In this document: positions 8,500 through 17,418 of the stretch, piece after piece
Numbering within the stretch: position 1 is the first letter of the stretch
Layout: each line of letters starts with the position of its first letter
Source: Bacillus sp. FJAT-28004
GTDB lineage: Bacteria; Bacillota; Bacilli; Paenibacillales; Paenibacillaceae
Reading direction: 5' to 3'
DNA: 64,000 nt
Assembly (NCBI RefSeq): GCF_001280845.1
Contig: NZ_LGHP01000001.1
Span: forward strand, 4,940,665-5,004,664
Notes under the pieces: model-generated
Databases searched by the model: none
Told to the model about the DNA's origin: nothing
Seen by the model: the letters and a program-made list of their open reading frames with translations, nothing else
Made by a program: the position numbers and the translations under genes

Positions 8500-9144
8500 A
8501 TGTTTCAGCGCGATTATTTCATGCGAATGATTGAGCAAATGACAGAAGCAGTTGGTCAAATTATGAATTTGAGGCGAGAGCGCAAGCACGAGGATGCTTT
8601 GCTCTTCATCGATGAACTTCTGGATACAAAGTTTCGGCTAAGCAGCAAGCTTATTCGTTCCTTATCGGATGAGGACTTATTGAAGATGATGACGACGAAC
8701 GGGATTTTGGAAACAGATCATTTGCAAGCCATTGCTATCCTGATGAAGCAAGAAGCTGAATTGAATGCCGACTTGGGCCGCGAGGACGAGAGCTTCTTCG
8801 CATATGTGAAATCGCTGCATCTGTTTTTACGATTGTCGCTTGTTGATGCTGCGCCAACGATTGCCGAGCCTCGCGTACAAATTAAAGAGCTGCTGGAGCG
8901 ACTGCAGCCATATGAGTTGCCGCTTGCTACGAAGCGTTTGTTAATGGAATGGCATGAAGCAGAAGGGCAGTATGATTCTGTTGAAAATATGATGCATGAG
9001 CTGCTTGAAGATAACGCTTTGACATTGGTGGAAGCAGAAGCAGCCTATAGACGGATACTGCTGCAATCAGATGAGCGACTTGAAGCAGGAGGCTTGCCGC
9101 GCGAGGAAATTAAGCAGGGAATGGAAGACCTTGCGAAGTCGTGA
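8500..9144 (+). CDS. DUF6483-like helical protein (214 aa)
   Basis: This soluble, predicted all-helical protein starts MFQRDYFMRMIEQMTEAVGQ and has a TPR-like rhythm (HEDALLFIDELLD, then LLKMMTTNGILETDHLQAIAILMKQEAEL). From memory this opening and repeat pattern matches the DUF6483 family; the function is unknown. ATG 8500 follows GGCGGGAGGGGG. There is no membrane segment. It lies between the hydrolase and the methyltransferase, reading in the same direction. Confidence 0.65.
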   Translation: MFQRDYFMRMIEQMTEAVGQIMNLRRERKHEDALLFIDELLDTKFRLSSKLIRSLSDEDLLKMMTTNGILETDHLQAIAILMKQEAELNADLGREDESFFAYVKSLHLFLRLSLVDAAPTIAEPRVQIKELLERLQPYELPLATKRLLMEWHEAEGQYDSVENMMHELLEDNALTLVEAEAAYRRILLQSDERLEAGGLPREEIKQGMEDLAKS

Positions 9145-9160
9145 GCAGTAGATACAGCAT

Positions 9161-9181
9161 AAGCACACTTAAAGTGTGCTT
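9161..9181. repeat. Perfect 10-bp-arm palindrome
   Basis: AAGCACACTT and AAGTGTGCTT flank a single A. There is no T-run, so it is not an obvious terminator. It lies 26 bp before the methyltransferase start and could be an operator or cruciform. Confidence 0.6.
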
Positions 9182-9206
9182 GGCTCCAAAAATGGTTTAG
9201 GAGTGA

Positions 9207-10403
9207 ATGGACAGCATGACGGAACAATGGCAGCAAGAAATAACGAAATGGATCAGCGATAAAGAGCTGCTGCAGGCTACGCTTAGCCAGCCAAGGCGGA
9301 AGGACGGAACGGTGGCACCTAAAACGATAATCCGTCCAATTGAGCTGAAAAACGGCTTGTTTTATCAGTTTGAATATCATTTTGCGAATAAGGTTACCCA
9401 TGACAATGTTGCCGGGCCGCAAGCGGCTGAGCGAATCATCGATCTGCTGCAGGAAAACTACCGCCAGGCACTTGTGAAAACAAGCGAGGCTGATGTCCAG
9501 CTGCTCTTTAGCAAAAAGGGGAAGGCAGCTATTCTTAAGAAACCGCCGACAGGTGATTTGAACAAGGCGAGCTTGCAGCATAATAGGCAGAAACAGCGTA
9601 TATTGGCTGAGAATCAAGCGGCTCCTTTTCTTGTCGAGCTTGGCATCATGACGCCAGAGGGGCTTGTCCACGCGAAAAAACAAGATAAATACAGGCAAAT
9701 CAATCGTTTTCTTGAGATGGTTACGGATGTGCTTGCTTATTTACCCACGGACAGGGAAATTACGATCGTTGATTTTGGCTGCGGCAAATCTTATTTGACG
9801 TTTGCGCTTTACCATTTGCTTGCAGTGGAGCAGAAGCGGAATATAAATATTATAGGACTTGACTTGAAGGCTGATGTGATCGCGTTCTGTTCGGAGCTCG
9901 CCGAGAAGCTGGGTTATGACAAGCTTAAATTTCTTGTAGGCGACATTGCAGAATATGAAGAGCTTCAAGCTGCAGATATGGTTGTTACTCTGCATGCATG
10001 CGATACCGCCACGGATGCCGCGCTTGCCAAGGCTGTTAATTGGGGAGCTTCAGTTATTATGTCAGTACCTTGCTGCCAGCATGAGCTGTTCAAGCAGGTA
10101 AGCAATGATGTCTTATCTCCGCTTCTCTCTCAAGGCCTGCTGAAGGAGCGTTTCTCCGCACTCGCAACGGATGCCGCAAGAGGAACTTTGCTCGAGGTAT
10201 TAGGGTATAAGGTTCAAATGCTTGAATTTGTAGATCCAGAGCATACGCCAAAAAATCTGCTCATTCGCGCGGTTCGTTTAGAGCAGCACGGGCTTTCTAT
10301 GAAAAAATGGGAACAATATGAGCAATTTCGTCAGTTTCTAAATATTTCACCATCGCTAGAGCATATGCTTGCCGAAAGATGGCCTAATCACGTCTCCAAA
10401 TAA
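9207..10403 (+). CDS. SAM-dependent methyltransferase (398 aa)
   Basis: A poorly known N-terminal region (about residues 1-170) precedes a class I methyltransferase fold. That fold has motif I ITIVDFGCGKSYLTFALYHLL at about 188-208, an acidic strand end NIIGLDLKADVI, and VVTLHACDTATDAAL then MSVPCCQHEL. These last segments are typical of the large cytoplasmic Methyltransf_32-like proteins proposed to act on RNA. The target is not visible. Either ATG 9207 or ATG 9216 may be the start; AGGAG (9199-9203) is 3 or 12 bases away. A perfect palindrome lies just upstream. Confidence 0.8.
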   Translation: MDSMTEQWQQEITKWISDKELLQATLSQPRRKDGTVAPKTIIRPIELKNGLFYQFEYHFANKVTHDNVAGPQAAERIIDLLQENYRQALVKTSEADVQLLFSKKGKAAILKKPPTGDLNKASLQHNRQKQRILAENQAAPFLVELGIMTPEGLVHAKKQDKYRQINRFLEMVTDVLAYLPTDREITIVDFGCGKSYLTFALYHLLAVEQKRNINIIGLDLKADVIAFCSELAEKLGYDKLKFLVGDIAEYEELQAADMVVTLHACDTATDAALAKAVNWGASVIMSVPCCQHELFKQVSNDVLSPLLSQGLLKERFSALATDAARGTLLEVLGYKVQMLEFVDPEHTPKNLLIRAVRLEQHGLSMKKWEQYEQFRQFLNISPSLEHMLAERWPNHVSK

Positions 10404-10451
10404 GTTTACTTATTGACGAATGCTATACTTTGAATTTTTTAGGTTAAGCAA

Positions 10452-10480
10452 TTGTCGATAGTATTAACATTTGCTACAAT
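10452..10480 (+). promoter_or_regulatory. Predicted sigma-A promoter of the diguanylate cyclase
   Basis: TTGTCG (10452-10457), 17-bp spacer, TACAAT (10475-10480), 38 bp before the TTG start. Confidence 0.65.
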
Positions 10481-10517
10481 GGAAGAAGATGGCTATCAAA
10501 TGAATGGGTGAACCGTA

Positions 10518-12203
10518 TTGGAATGGATGATCTGGCTAGACTTTAGTATGTTTCTAGTACTGCTCGGCTTGTTTTTCTACGTGTTTGCCTCTAGCAACGT
10601 TACGATTCTGCATCGTATGTATCTGACTTTGCATGTCGTATTTATGTGTTGGACTCTTTTTCAATTTGCGTCTATGACGACAACTTCTGCGATCTTTAAA
10701 CTATTCTATGTTTCAATATCGTATATAGGTCTTTCTCTGCTTGGAATTGGATGGTTCGTATTTATCGTATATCTCACCGGCCAGTCGTATGTCATACGAA
10801 AGAGCCGGTTGTTCATTTTGGCGATGCCAGCGCTTATATCCGTGGCTGTGGTCATCATTAACCCAAACGGAATGTTTCTACGAATTAACGATCAGCTAAG
10901 TCCACTTAAGCAGTTGCAGCAAGGACCGCTGTATTGGATTATGATTACGCAGTTGATTGTGTATGTGACCGTTTCTTTTATTATTATGTTTTATAAGCTG
11001 CGCGGTGAAAATTCGGTTCGGCAGCGCACATTGATCAAAACCGCGATAAACGGTATGTTTGTGCTCGTTTCGTTTGCGATTACAGATTTATTTGTAAATG
11101 TAATATTAATTGAAAAAATGAATCAATATATTCCGCTTATTTCAGTAGGAATGGCTTTTGCTGCCGTTTATTTGGTACATGCGATAAGGCGAAACAAAGT
11201 ACTCGATATTATCCAAACCGTACAACGAGATGTCATGAACACGATGTCGATGGGTATTATTGTACTCGATGAGAACGATATCATCATTGATGTGAATAAA
11301 GTAATAAAGCCGATTCTCAGGCTGCGGATTGGTGACAAGTTTAATTCCGCTCACCTAGGGCCGCAATTTAAAGGTGAGGTTACTAGAGATATTATCGCTT
11401 TTTTTGAAGAACAGAATAAGCGTCCTATGGATAGGCTAGAGATGGAAATTGCAATCCAGCATGACAAGCATAGACGTATTATCGTACAGTCTGCGCCTAT
11501 ATTGAATAATAAGAAGACATTGGTAGGCAGAGTACTAACCTTCCAAGATGTGACGGAGCTTCGTCTGCTAGTCGAAGAAACGAATATTCAGAATGAGCTG
11601 CTTCAGGATCGAAATCGCGACCTGCTTATTATGCAGGACGAGCTGTTTCAAGCGAATAAGAAGCTTGAGCATATGGCGATTACTGACGGTTTGACCGGCT
11701 GCTATAATCGTCGATACTTGCTGCATCAATTGGAGCAAGAAGTTATTGCTAATATACGTTATGGCATACCCTTCTCTATTTTTTTATTCGACCTCGATCA
11801 TTTTAAATTAATTAATGATAAATACGGCCATTTAGTTGGAGATGAGGTGCTTTGCAGCACAGTCGATGCGGTACGGGGAGTTTTGCGATTTACGGATATA
11901 TTGGCGCGTTATGGCGGAGAAGAGTTTACGGTATATTTGCCTCATACCAACCGGGATCAAGCTGACAAGATAGCGGAGATCCTTATGGAATCGGTAGAGC
12001 AGAATAAAATAAATATGGGAGCTTCTGAGGAGCCTGTATCGGTAACGATAAGCATGGGCGTGATCTCTATTGAGCATGTTGAGCCTTCTGATTTGGTTGA
12101 CCCAAAAGCTTTTTTAAGGGAGCTACTTGCACAAGCAGATGCCGCGTTATATGAAGCTAAATATAATGGGCGCAATCGGATTGTCAAACGAAAATTAGCC
12201 TAA
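10518..12203 (+). CDS. Membrane diguanylate cyclase: 7TM sensor, PAS, GGDEF
   Basis: The protein should make cyclic di-GMP from two GTP in response to a membrane-sensed signal. Residues about 1-230 hold seven hydrophobic helices of the 7TM-histidine-kinase sensor type. Residues about 240-355 form a PAS-like domain (MGIIVLDENDIIIDVNK ... FQDVTELR). A short coiled coil leads into a GGDEF domain (ITDGLTGCYNRRYL at about 393). The active site reads GGEEF near residue 466, and an RFTD inhibitory I-site lies exactly five residues before it, so activity and product inhibition are both expected. TTG 10518 fits the GGGTGA ribosome site. The next gene is an HD-GYP protein. Confidence 0.9.
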   Translation: MEWMIWLDFSMFLVLLGLFFYVFASSNVTILHRMYLTLHVVFMCWTLFQFASMTTTSAIFKLFYVSISYIGLSLLGIGWFVFIVYLTGQSYVIRKSRLFILAMPALISVAVVIINPNGMFLRINDQLSPLKQLQQGPLYWIMITQLIVYVTVSFIIMFYKLRGENSVRQRTLIKTAINGMFVLVSFAITDLFVNVILIEKMNQYIPLISVGMAFAAVYLVHAIRRNKVLDIIQTVQRDVMNTMSMGIIVLDENDIIIDVNKVIKPILRLRIGDKFNSAHLGPQFKGEVTRDIIAFFEEQNKRPMDRLEMEIAIQHDKHRRIIVQSAPILNNKKTLVGRVLTFQDVTELRLLVEETNIQNELLQDRNRDLLIMQDELFQANKKLEHMAITDGLTGCYNRRYLLHQLEQEVIANIRYGIPFSIFLFDLDHFKLINDKYGHLVGDEVLCSTVDAVRGVLRFTDILARYGGEEFTVYLPHTNRDQADKIAEILMESVEQNKINMGASEEPVSVTISMGVISIEHVEPSDLVDPKAFLRELLAQADAALYEAKYNGRNRIVKRKLA

Positions 12204-12204
12204 C

Positions 12205-12231
12205 AGCCTGAACAATATGTTTAGGCTTTTT
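12205..12231 (+). terminator. Terminator of the diguanylate cyclase
   Basis: AGCCTGAACA and TGTTTAGGCT arms flank ATA, followed by TTTT. It begins at the stop codon itself. Confidence 0.8.
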
Positions 12232-12324
12232 CTTGTGGCCTGCATAGTCAGTCGGTGATAGTTCTGATAAAATAGATTTGATCCGGTAACAATCGCTAAA
12301 CTATCAAAGGCGGGAACTAATCTA

Positions 12325-13407
12325 ATGAGAAAATTGCAGATTGGAATGGTCAAGCCGGGAGACAAGGTGGCCAAACCCATTTTTCAAGAAAACGGCAACG
12401 TGCTTCTAGGAGAAGGGGTTGAATTAAATGATCGTTACATCGATCGATTGCGCAACTTGGGCATCGATTTTATATTTATAGAGGATGGGTTGACGGCGGA
12501 TCTGATCCCTGAGGATACGATCCGTGATGAAACGCGTAAGCAAGCTGTCGATACTATTTATAAGACGATGAACTCCTTCAAAGACCAGACAGTAACAAAA
12601 GGGCGAACGATCGCACCGGATATGGGTCGCAATTTTCGCGCGGTATTCGGACAAATTATGCAGGATCTATCCTCAAGGCCTAATATGCTCGTTAATTTAA
12701 CGAGTATTCATGCAATGGACGGCTATTTATTTCAACATTCCTTTAATGTAGCGGTGCTTGCAGGCATTATGGGCATTGCAAAGGGCTTTAATCGAAATCA
12801 GCTTGAAGAGCTTGGCATTGGCGCGCTGCTCTTCGATATCGGCATGACGAAGGTGCCACCGAAGCTGTTGGCTCATACTGGCGGTTTATCGCTAGCGGAA
12901 CGTGAAGTCATCAAAAGCCATGCCAAGGACGGTTTCGAAATACTGCGCAAATATCATGACATATCTATCGTTTCTGCGCATTGCGCGCTACAGCATCATG
13001 AACGCTTTAACGGATCGGGTTACCCGCGTAGGCTTAAGGAAAGTGAGATTCATATGTACGCTCAAATCGTAGGATTAGCGGACACTTTTGATGCATTAAC
13101 ATCGCCAAGACCGTACCGCAAGCGGTATACGGCAAGTGAAGCGATTGAGTTTTTATTTGCTGCCGGCGGCACCTTCTTTGATCTAGAGCTCATCAAGCTT
13201 TTTTGTCGACATATATCGATTTATCCAATTTCTACTTCGCTTTTGCTCAGTACCGGTCAAGTTGGCGTCGTATCAGAAAATACGGAGTTAGCTGTTCATC
13301 GTCCCCGTGTGCGAATTATTATGGAGGCAGATGGCTCGATGCCGTCATCTCCTTATGAGATCGAGCTGAAGAACGAGCTTTATATTACAATCGTAAAAGA
13401 GCTGTAA
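12325..13407 (+). CDS. HD-GYP domain protein with altered HD motif
   Basis: The 360-aa cytoplasmic protein has an N-terminal approximately 100-residue DUF3391-like region and then an HD-GYP domain. Conserved parts present are QHSFNVAVLAG (HxxN), the histidine in SHAKDG, HHERFNGSGYP and LADTFDALTSPRPY. The HD signature, normally HDIGK, reads FDIGM here, and the usual Asp after HHER is Asn. Loss of the metal-ligand histidine suggests reduced or no c-di-GMP phosphodiesterase activity and perhaps a binding role; this is inference. It lies 121 bp downstream of the cyclase but behind a terminator, so it probably has its own promoter. ATG 12325 follows GGCGGGAA. Confidence 0.85.
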   Translation: MRKLQIGMVKPGDKVAKPIFQENGNVLLGEGVELNDRYIDRLRNLGIDFIFIEDGLTADLIPEDTIRDETRKQAVDTIYKTMNSFKDQTVTKGRTIAPDMGRNFRAVFGQIMQDLSSRPNMLVNLTSIHAMDGYLFQHSFNVAVLAGIMGIAKGFNRNQLEELGIGALLFDIGMTKVPPKLLAHTGGLSLAEREVIKSHAKDGFEILRKYHDISIVSAHCALQHHERFNGSGYPRRLKESEIHMYAQIVGLADTFDALTSPRPYRKRYTASEAIEFLFAAGGTFFDLELIKLFCRHISIYPISTSLLLSTGQVGVVSENTELAVHRPRVRIIMEADGSMPSSPYEIELKNELYITIVKEL

Positions 13408-13429
13408 TGTCTTCTCATTGAAAATAGGA

Positions 13430-13480
13430 GAAACCTTCCCTTGGCGACAATTTGCTGCTAAAGTGGAAGGTTTCTTTTTT
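13430..13480 (+). terminator. Terminator of the HD-GYP gene
   Basis: GAAACCTTCC (13430-13439) pairs with GGAAGGTTTC (13465-13474), followed by TTTTTTT. Confidence 0.9.
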
Positions 13481-13556
13481 TGTAATAATGACAGAGTTGC
13501 TTTATATCTGGCAGTGTTTAAGGTAAAATAATGAGAAATAGAGCTAATAGGGGGAT

Positions 13557-14438
13557 GTGCGTACATTTATGGGATCATTACAGCACCACAAACTGTCCAA
13601 GCTCGAAGTGCTGCGAAGAGTGCTGTTTATTACACTCGGTGCTGCGCTGGTCTCAGTTGGACTGGAAATCTTTCTAGTACCAAATCACATTATTGATGGT
13701 GGAATTGTCGGCATATCGATCATGGCCTCCTATTTAACGAAAGTGCCGCTTGGTCTTTTTCTTTTTATTTTAAATCTTCCATTTTTGTTTCTTGGTTACA
13801 AGCAAATTGGCAAAACTTTCGCAATATCTACGCTGTACGGCGTATCGGTAATGTCGCTAGGAACGTTTTTGCTTCATCCAGTGCCTCCGCTTACGGTAGA
13901 GCCTTTTCTCGCTGCTATTTTTGGTGGTGTCATATTGGGTATTGGAGTGGGTATGGTCATCCGCTTCGGCGGATCGCTGGACGGTACAGAAATTGTTGCT
14001 ATAGTGTTTAATAAGCGTGTTCCGTTATCGGTTGGCGAGACCGTCATGTTTTTCAACTTATTCATTCTGGGCAGCGCGGGTTTCGTGTTTGGCTGGGATC
14101 GGGCAATGTTTTCGCTTATCGCATATTATATTGCTTATAAATTGATCGATATTACGATCGAGGGTTTCGATGAATCAAAAGCGGTGTGGATCATTAGTGA
14201 TGAAGCGAAGGAGATTGGCGCTGCTATTATGAGCCGTCTTGGACGCGGCGTTACTTACTTACATGGTGAGGGCGGCTTTACAGGCGGCAGCAAACGCGTT
14301 ATATTTTGCGTCATTACGCGGCTTGAAGAGGCGAAGATGAAGTCGATTGTTCATGAGCTCGACCCTGTCGCGTTTCTCGCAGTCGGCAATATTCACGATG
14401 TGAAGGGCGGACGGTTTAAGAAACGGGATATTCACTAA
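13557..14438 (+). CDS. YitT family membrane protein with C-terminal DUF2179
   Basis: This integral membrane protein has five or six hydrophobic helices (about residues 20-200), with the family hallmarks NHIIDGGIVGISI and FGGSLDGTEIVAI. A cytoplasmic C-terminal DUF2179 domain follows (about 210-290, LGRGVTYLHGEGGFTGG and KRVIFCVITRLEE). The transported substrate of YitT proteins is unknown. Start is either GTG 13557, two bases after AGGGGG, or ATG 13569, 14 bases after it; neither spacing is ideal. It stands alone between the HD-GYP gene and thiL. Confidence 0.88.
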   Translation: MRTFMGSLQHHKLSKLEVLRRVLFITLGAALVSVGLEIFLVPNHIIDGGIVGISIMASYLTKVPLGLFLFILNLPFLFLGYKQIGKTFAISTLYGVSVMSLGTFLLHPVPPLTVEPFLAAIFGGVILGIGVGMVIRFGGSLDGTEIVAIVFNKRVPLSVGETVMFFNLFILGSAGFVFGWDRAMFSLIAYYIAYKLIDITIEGFDESKAVWIISDEAKEIGAAIMSRLGRGVTYLHGEGGFTGGSKRVIFCVITRLEEAKMKSIVHELDPVAFLAVGNIHDVKGGRFKKRDIH

Positions 14439-14530
14439 TGATGATAGTAGTCAGTTTCTAAGAAATGTGAGGCCGCCTTGGCTTGCAGTGAACCGCCAAC
14501 TATTGCTTTGGGATGAAGGAGATCAGCATT

Positions 14531-15616
14531 TTGGATGAGTTTGCGAGTATTCATCATTGGACAGCAGGCAGACAAGGAAGTGCTTGGCAGAGCGAGCGCG
14601 GCGTTGTGATGGGGATAGGCGATGATACCGCCGTAGTTGATCCGGCTTCTGCTGTGGATGGCATAGCTGCACCAAAGCGGATGCTGCTAGCCGTTGACAC
14701 GATGGTGGAGACGGTGCACTTCAAGCAGTCGACGATGCGGGACGAGGATGTCGGCTATAAGGCGCTTGCCGCCAACATTAGCGATATCGCCGCGATGGGA
14801 GGCGTGCCTTTGCATGCGCTCGTCTCGGTCAGCGTGCCGCCATCGTATACGCCGGAGCGAATGCGGAGGCTTTATGATGGGCTGTACGAGTGCGCCGAGC
14901 GCTACGGGGTTGCCATTGTAGGAGGCGATACGACATCGGCGCCGGAGCATTTGGTTGTCGCGGTAACGGTGGTTGGAACCGTTGAAGCGGGGCGTGAGCT
15001 GTATCGCTCGGGCGCTAAGCCGGGCGATGCTGTGTTTGTGACCGGCGCCGTAGGCAAGTCGGCGGCGGGATTGCATGCGCTCCTTGCAGAGGAGGAGCGC
15101 GCGGTTTTGTATCCCGCGGATTTCAGCGCGGGTAGGGAAGGTTTGCTCGCGCAGGCGCATCAGCGGCCAAATCCTTCGGTGCGAGCAGGAAGGCTGCTGC
15201 TTGAGCATGGCAGCTGTCGCTCGCTTAATGATGTAAGCGACGGCCTTGCGAGCGAGGCATGGGAAATTGCAGAAGCATCAGGGCTGCGCTTAGTGCTTCA
15301 GGAGAAGCTTTTGCCAAAGAGCGGCAGCATGGCGGCTTACGCTTCAAGTGTAGGAATAGACCCGCTGGAATGGATGTTGTACGGAGGCGAAGATTACGTC
15401 TTGCTGGGCACGATCGCATCTGAACATGCGGAATCGATGCGAGCAGCTTTTCATCAAGAAGGTATCCCTTTTTTTATTATTGGGGAAACCGAAATGGGTG
15501 AGCCCGCTGTTGAGTTAATTCGACATGATCAAGCTGTTGAGCAGAAAGAATTGCCGTCTCATTTGGAGAAGAGAGTTTTGCTTAAGAAACGCGGATATAA
15601 TCATTTTTCGTCATGA
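14531..15616 (+). CDS. thiL: Thiamine-monophosphate kinase
   Basis: It phosphorylates thiamine monophosphate to thiamine pyrophosphate. Family motifs are GIGDDTAV near the N-terminus, DTMVETVHF, YKALAANISDIAAMGG, AIVGGDTTSA and NDVSDGLASEAWEIA. I prefer TTG 14531, since AGGAG sits nine bases upstream and the product then begins LDEFASI as in relatives; ATG 14513 overlaps the ribosome site. Its GC content is visibly higher than that of its neighbours in the first two thirds. It heads the thiL-tsaE-tsaB-rimI-tsaD block, the same order as B. subtilis. Confidence 0.92.
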   Translation: MDEFASIHHWTAGRQGSAWQSERGVVMGIGDDTAVVDPASAVDGIAAPKRMLLAVDTMVETVHFKQSTMRDEDVGYKALAANISDIAAMGGVPLHALVSVSVPPSYTPERMRRLYDGLYECAERYGVAIVGGDTTSAPEHLVVAVTVVGTVEAGRELYRSGAKPGDAVFVTGAVGKSAAGLHALLAEEERAVLYPADFSAGREGLLAQAHQRPNPSVRAGRLLLEHGSCRSLNDVSDGLASEAWEIAEASGLRLVLQEKLLPKSGSMAAYASSVGIDPLEWMLYGGEDYVLLGTIASEHAESMRAAFHQEGIPFFIIGETEMGEPAVELIRHDQAVEQKELPSHLEKRVLLKKRGYNHFSS

Positions 15617-15629
15617 ACGGGTGAATAGT

Positions 15630-16118
15630 ATGCAACAACAGATAAGCCATGCCACTTGGCTGGCACAAACGGAACTGGACACAGTAGCGTTAGCTGAGCA
15701 GATTGCAGCTTGGGTAAAACCGGGTACGCTGCTTGCATTAGATGGTGATCTTGGTGCTGGCAAAACTAGGTTTTCGCAAGCTTTTGCTGGTGCTATCGGC
15801 GTGAAGGGCATCGTGAATAGTCCGACATTTACAATTATAAAAGAATACGAAGGGAATCAGCTTCCCTTTTATCATATGGATGTATACAGGCTGTCGCTGG
15901 AGGAAGCGGATGAGCTTGGTTTGGATGATTATTTTTATGGTGATGGCGTAACTATTGTGGAATGGGCAAGCTTGATAAAAGAGCTGCTGCCAGCCGAGCG
16001 GTTGGAGCTGTATATTGAGCATCTTGGCGATGAAGCACGGCGTATTCAATTGACTGGCTATGGTGAAATTTACGTGGGCTGGTGTGAAGCTGTAAGCAAG
16101 ATAGGAGCAGACAGATGA
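15630..16118 (+). CDS. tsaE: tRNA t6A threonylcarbamoyltransfer complex ATPase TsaE
   Basis: Small P-loop ATPase that partners with TsaB-TsaD in making the t6A37 modification of ANN-decoding tRNAs. The Walker A is GDLGAGKTRFSQ (about residue 40), followed by VNSPTFTIIKEYEG, the HMDVYRL strand and VTIVEWA, all typical. It has 162 aa from ATG 15630; GTG 15621 in the same frame is an alternative. Longer in-frame readings upstream overlap thiL and are not needed. It ends in a 4-base ATGA overlap with tsaB. Confidence 0.95.
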   Translation: MQQQISHATWLAQTELDTVALAEQIAAWVKPGTLLALDGDLGAGKTRFSQAFAGAIGVKGIVNSPTFTIIKEYEGNQLPFYHMDVYRLSLEEADELGLDDYFYGDGVTIVEWASLIKELLPAERLELYIEHLGDEARRIQLTGYGEIYVGWCEAVSKIGADR

Positions 16119-16933
16119 GTAATGAGCAGAGGAATCAAACGGGACCGATATTGGCTTTAGATACGTCTACGGCGTCGATGGCAGCTGCTATCGTTAGCGG
16201 TCATGAGGTGCTTGCGGAAATTCAAACGTTAGCGGAAAGAAACCATTCGGTTCACGTTGTGACGCATATTAAAGAGATGCTGCGCAAAAGCGGCCTTGCT
16301 AATACTGACATCGAGGCGATTGCCGTTGGGAATGGACCAGGTTCATATACAGGAATGCGTATCGCGATTTCCGTAGCTAAGACGTTGGCATGGGTATGGA
16401 ACAAACCGCTCGTCAGCGTATCTAGTCTTGAGGCGATAGCTTATGGCGCTTGGCATCAGCATGTGAGCGAAAGAGCGGAGCTTGCGAAAACGGATGATGG
16501 CGAGCATTGGGTGCTGCCGATTATGGATGCAAGGCGCGGTCAGGTATACACATCCGCTTTCTCGATGTCGGATACGATCGAATGGAGTCGCTGGCTGGAT
16601 GATGGCGTGCGGCTTATGAAAGACTTTGTAGATCAGCTTGAGCAGCGATTAGCGAACCTGCCAGCTGGCAGCATTCGGAGCATCTCACTCGTTGGTGACC
16701 TGTCGCTTCACGAAGAGAGCGCGATGCGCTTAAAGCAGATCGGCGAGGCAGCAGGAGTAACGGTTCAGCTTCAAACCTTTGTCCAAGAGGGCAAATGGAT
16801 AGCGGAGCTTGGCCTCAAAAAATTAGAGTCAGGCCTGACAGAAGACCCGCATACTCTTATTCCTAACTACACCCAACTCACCGAGGCTGAGGTTGTATGG
16901 AAGGCAAAGCAGGCAGGTGAAGCGAAGGCATGA
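16115..16933 (+). CDS. tsaB: tRNA t6A complex dimerisation subunit TsaB
   Basis: ASKHA-fold scaffold protein of the t6A complex. LALDTSTASMAAAIV opens the protein, ERNHSVHVVTHIKEML and AVGNGPGSYTGMRIA follow, and VLPIMDARRGQVYTS is in the middle; these are the recognised TsaB blocks. The 272 aa are slightly longer than the approximately 230 aa common in bacteria because of an insert around residues 110-125 and a longer C-terminus. Start and stop overlap the neighbours by 4 bases, so translation is coupled. Confidence 0.94.
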   Translation: MSNEQRNQTGPILALDTSTASMAAAIVSGHEVLAEIQTLAERNHSVHVVTHIKEMLRKSGLANTDIEAIAVGNGPGSYTGMRIAISVAKTLAWVWNKPLVSVSSLEAIAYGAWHQHVSERAELAKTDDGEHWVLPIMDARRGQVYTSAFSMSDTIEWSRWLDDGVRLMKDFVDQLEQRLANLPAGSIRSISLVGDLSLHEESAMRLKQIGEAAGVTVQLQTFVQEGKWIAELGLKKLESGLTEDPHTLIPNYTQLTEAEVVWKAKQAGEAKA

Positions 16934-17418
16934 AATTAGAAGTGAATAAACTCATTTTTCGCGCTATGACGATGGCTGACATACCTGCTATCGTAGCGAT
17001 CGAACAGGAAGCCTTTTCGAGTCCATGGACTATGGAGGCATTCACGAATGAGCTAATGAACAACTTATTTGCTCGTTATATGATTATGGAATATGAGGAA
17101 CAAATTATAGGCTATGGCGGCATGTGGGTTATTATGGACGAAGCGCATGTAACGAATATAGCGGTACGCTCAGATTATCGTGGTCAAGGATTAGGCAACT
17201 GCTTGCTTAATGAGCTGCAGCGGACTGCGGTCTTTTTTGGCGCGGTAAAGATGACACTTGAGGTTCGTCCTTCCAATGAAATTGCACAGCGGCTTTACCG
17301 AAAATACGGTTTTGAGCCCGCCGGCATACGCCCCCGGTACTACTCGGACAACAATGAAGACGCGCTTATTATGTGGGCTGAGCTAGACAAAGAGCGGTTG
17401 AAGGTAAGGGAGCAATGA
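16930..17418 (+). CDS. rimI: Ribosomal protein S18 alanine N-acetyltransferase-type GNAT
   Basis: GNAT-fold acetyltransferase of 162 aa. The acetyl-CoA loop is IAVRSDYRGQGLGNCLLNEL (about residues 77-96), followed by MTLEVRPSNEIAQRLYRKYGFEP, which is characteristic of RimI. In many bacteria rimI lies between tsaB and tsaD as here. Its substrate in this organism (S18 N-terminus or others) is inferred from the family. It overlaps tsaB and tsaD by 4 bases each. Confidence 0.92.
   Translation: MKLEVNKLIFRAMTMADIPAIVAIEQEAFSSPWTMEAFTNELMNNLFARYMIMEYEEQIIGYGGMWVIMDEAHVTNIAVRSDYRGQGLGNCLLNELQRTAVFFGAVKMTLEVRPSNEIAQRLYRKYGFEPAGIRPRYYSDNNEDALIMWAELDKERLKVREQ

Noticed and set aside
15525..15629. Longer N-terminus for TsaE overlapping thiL
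   Set aside because: The extra residues overlap the thiL coding end, have no ribosome site and are not needed for the family fold.
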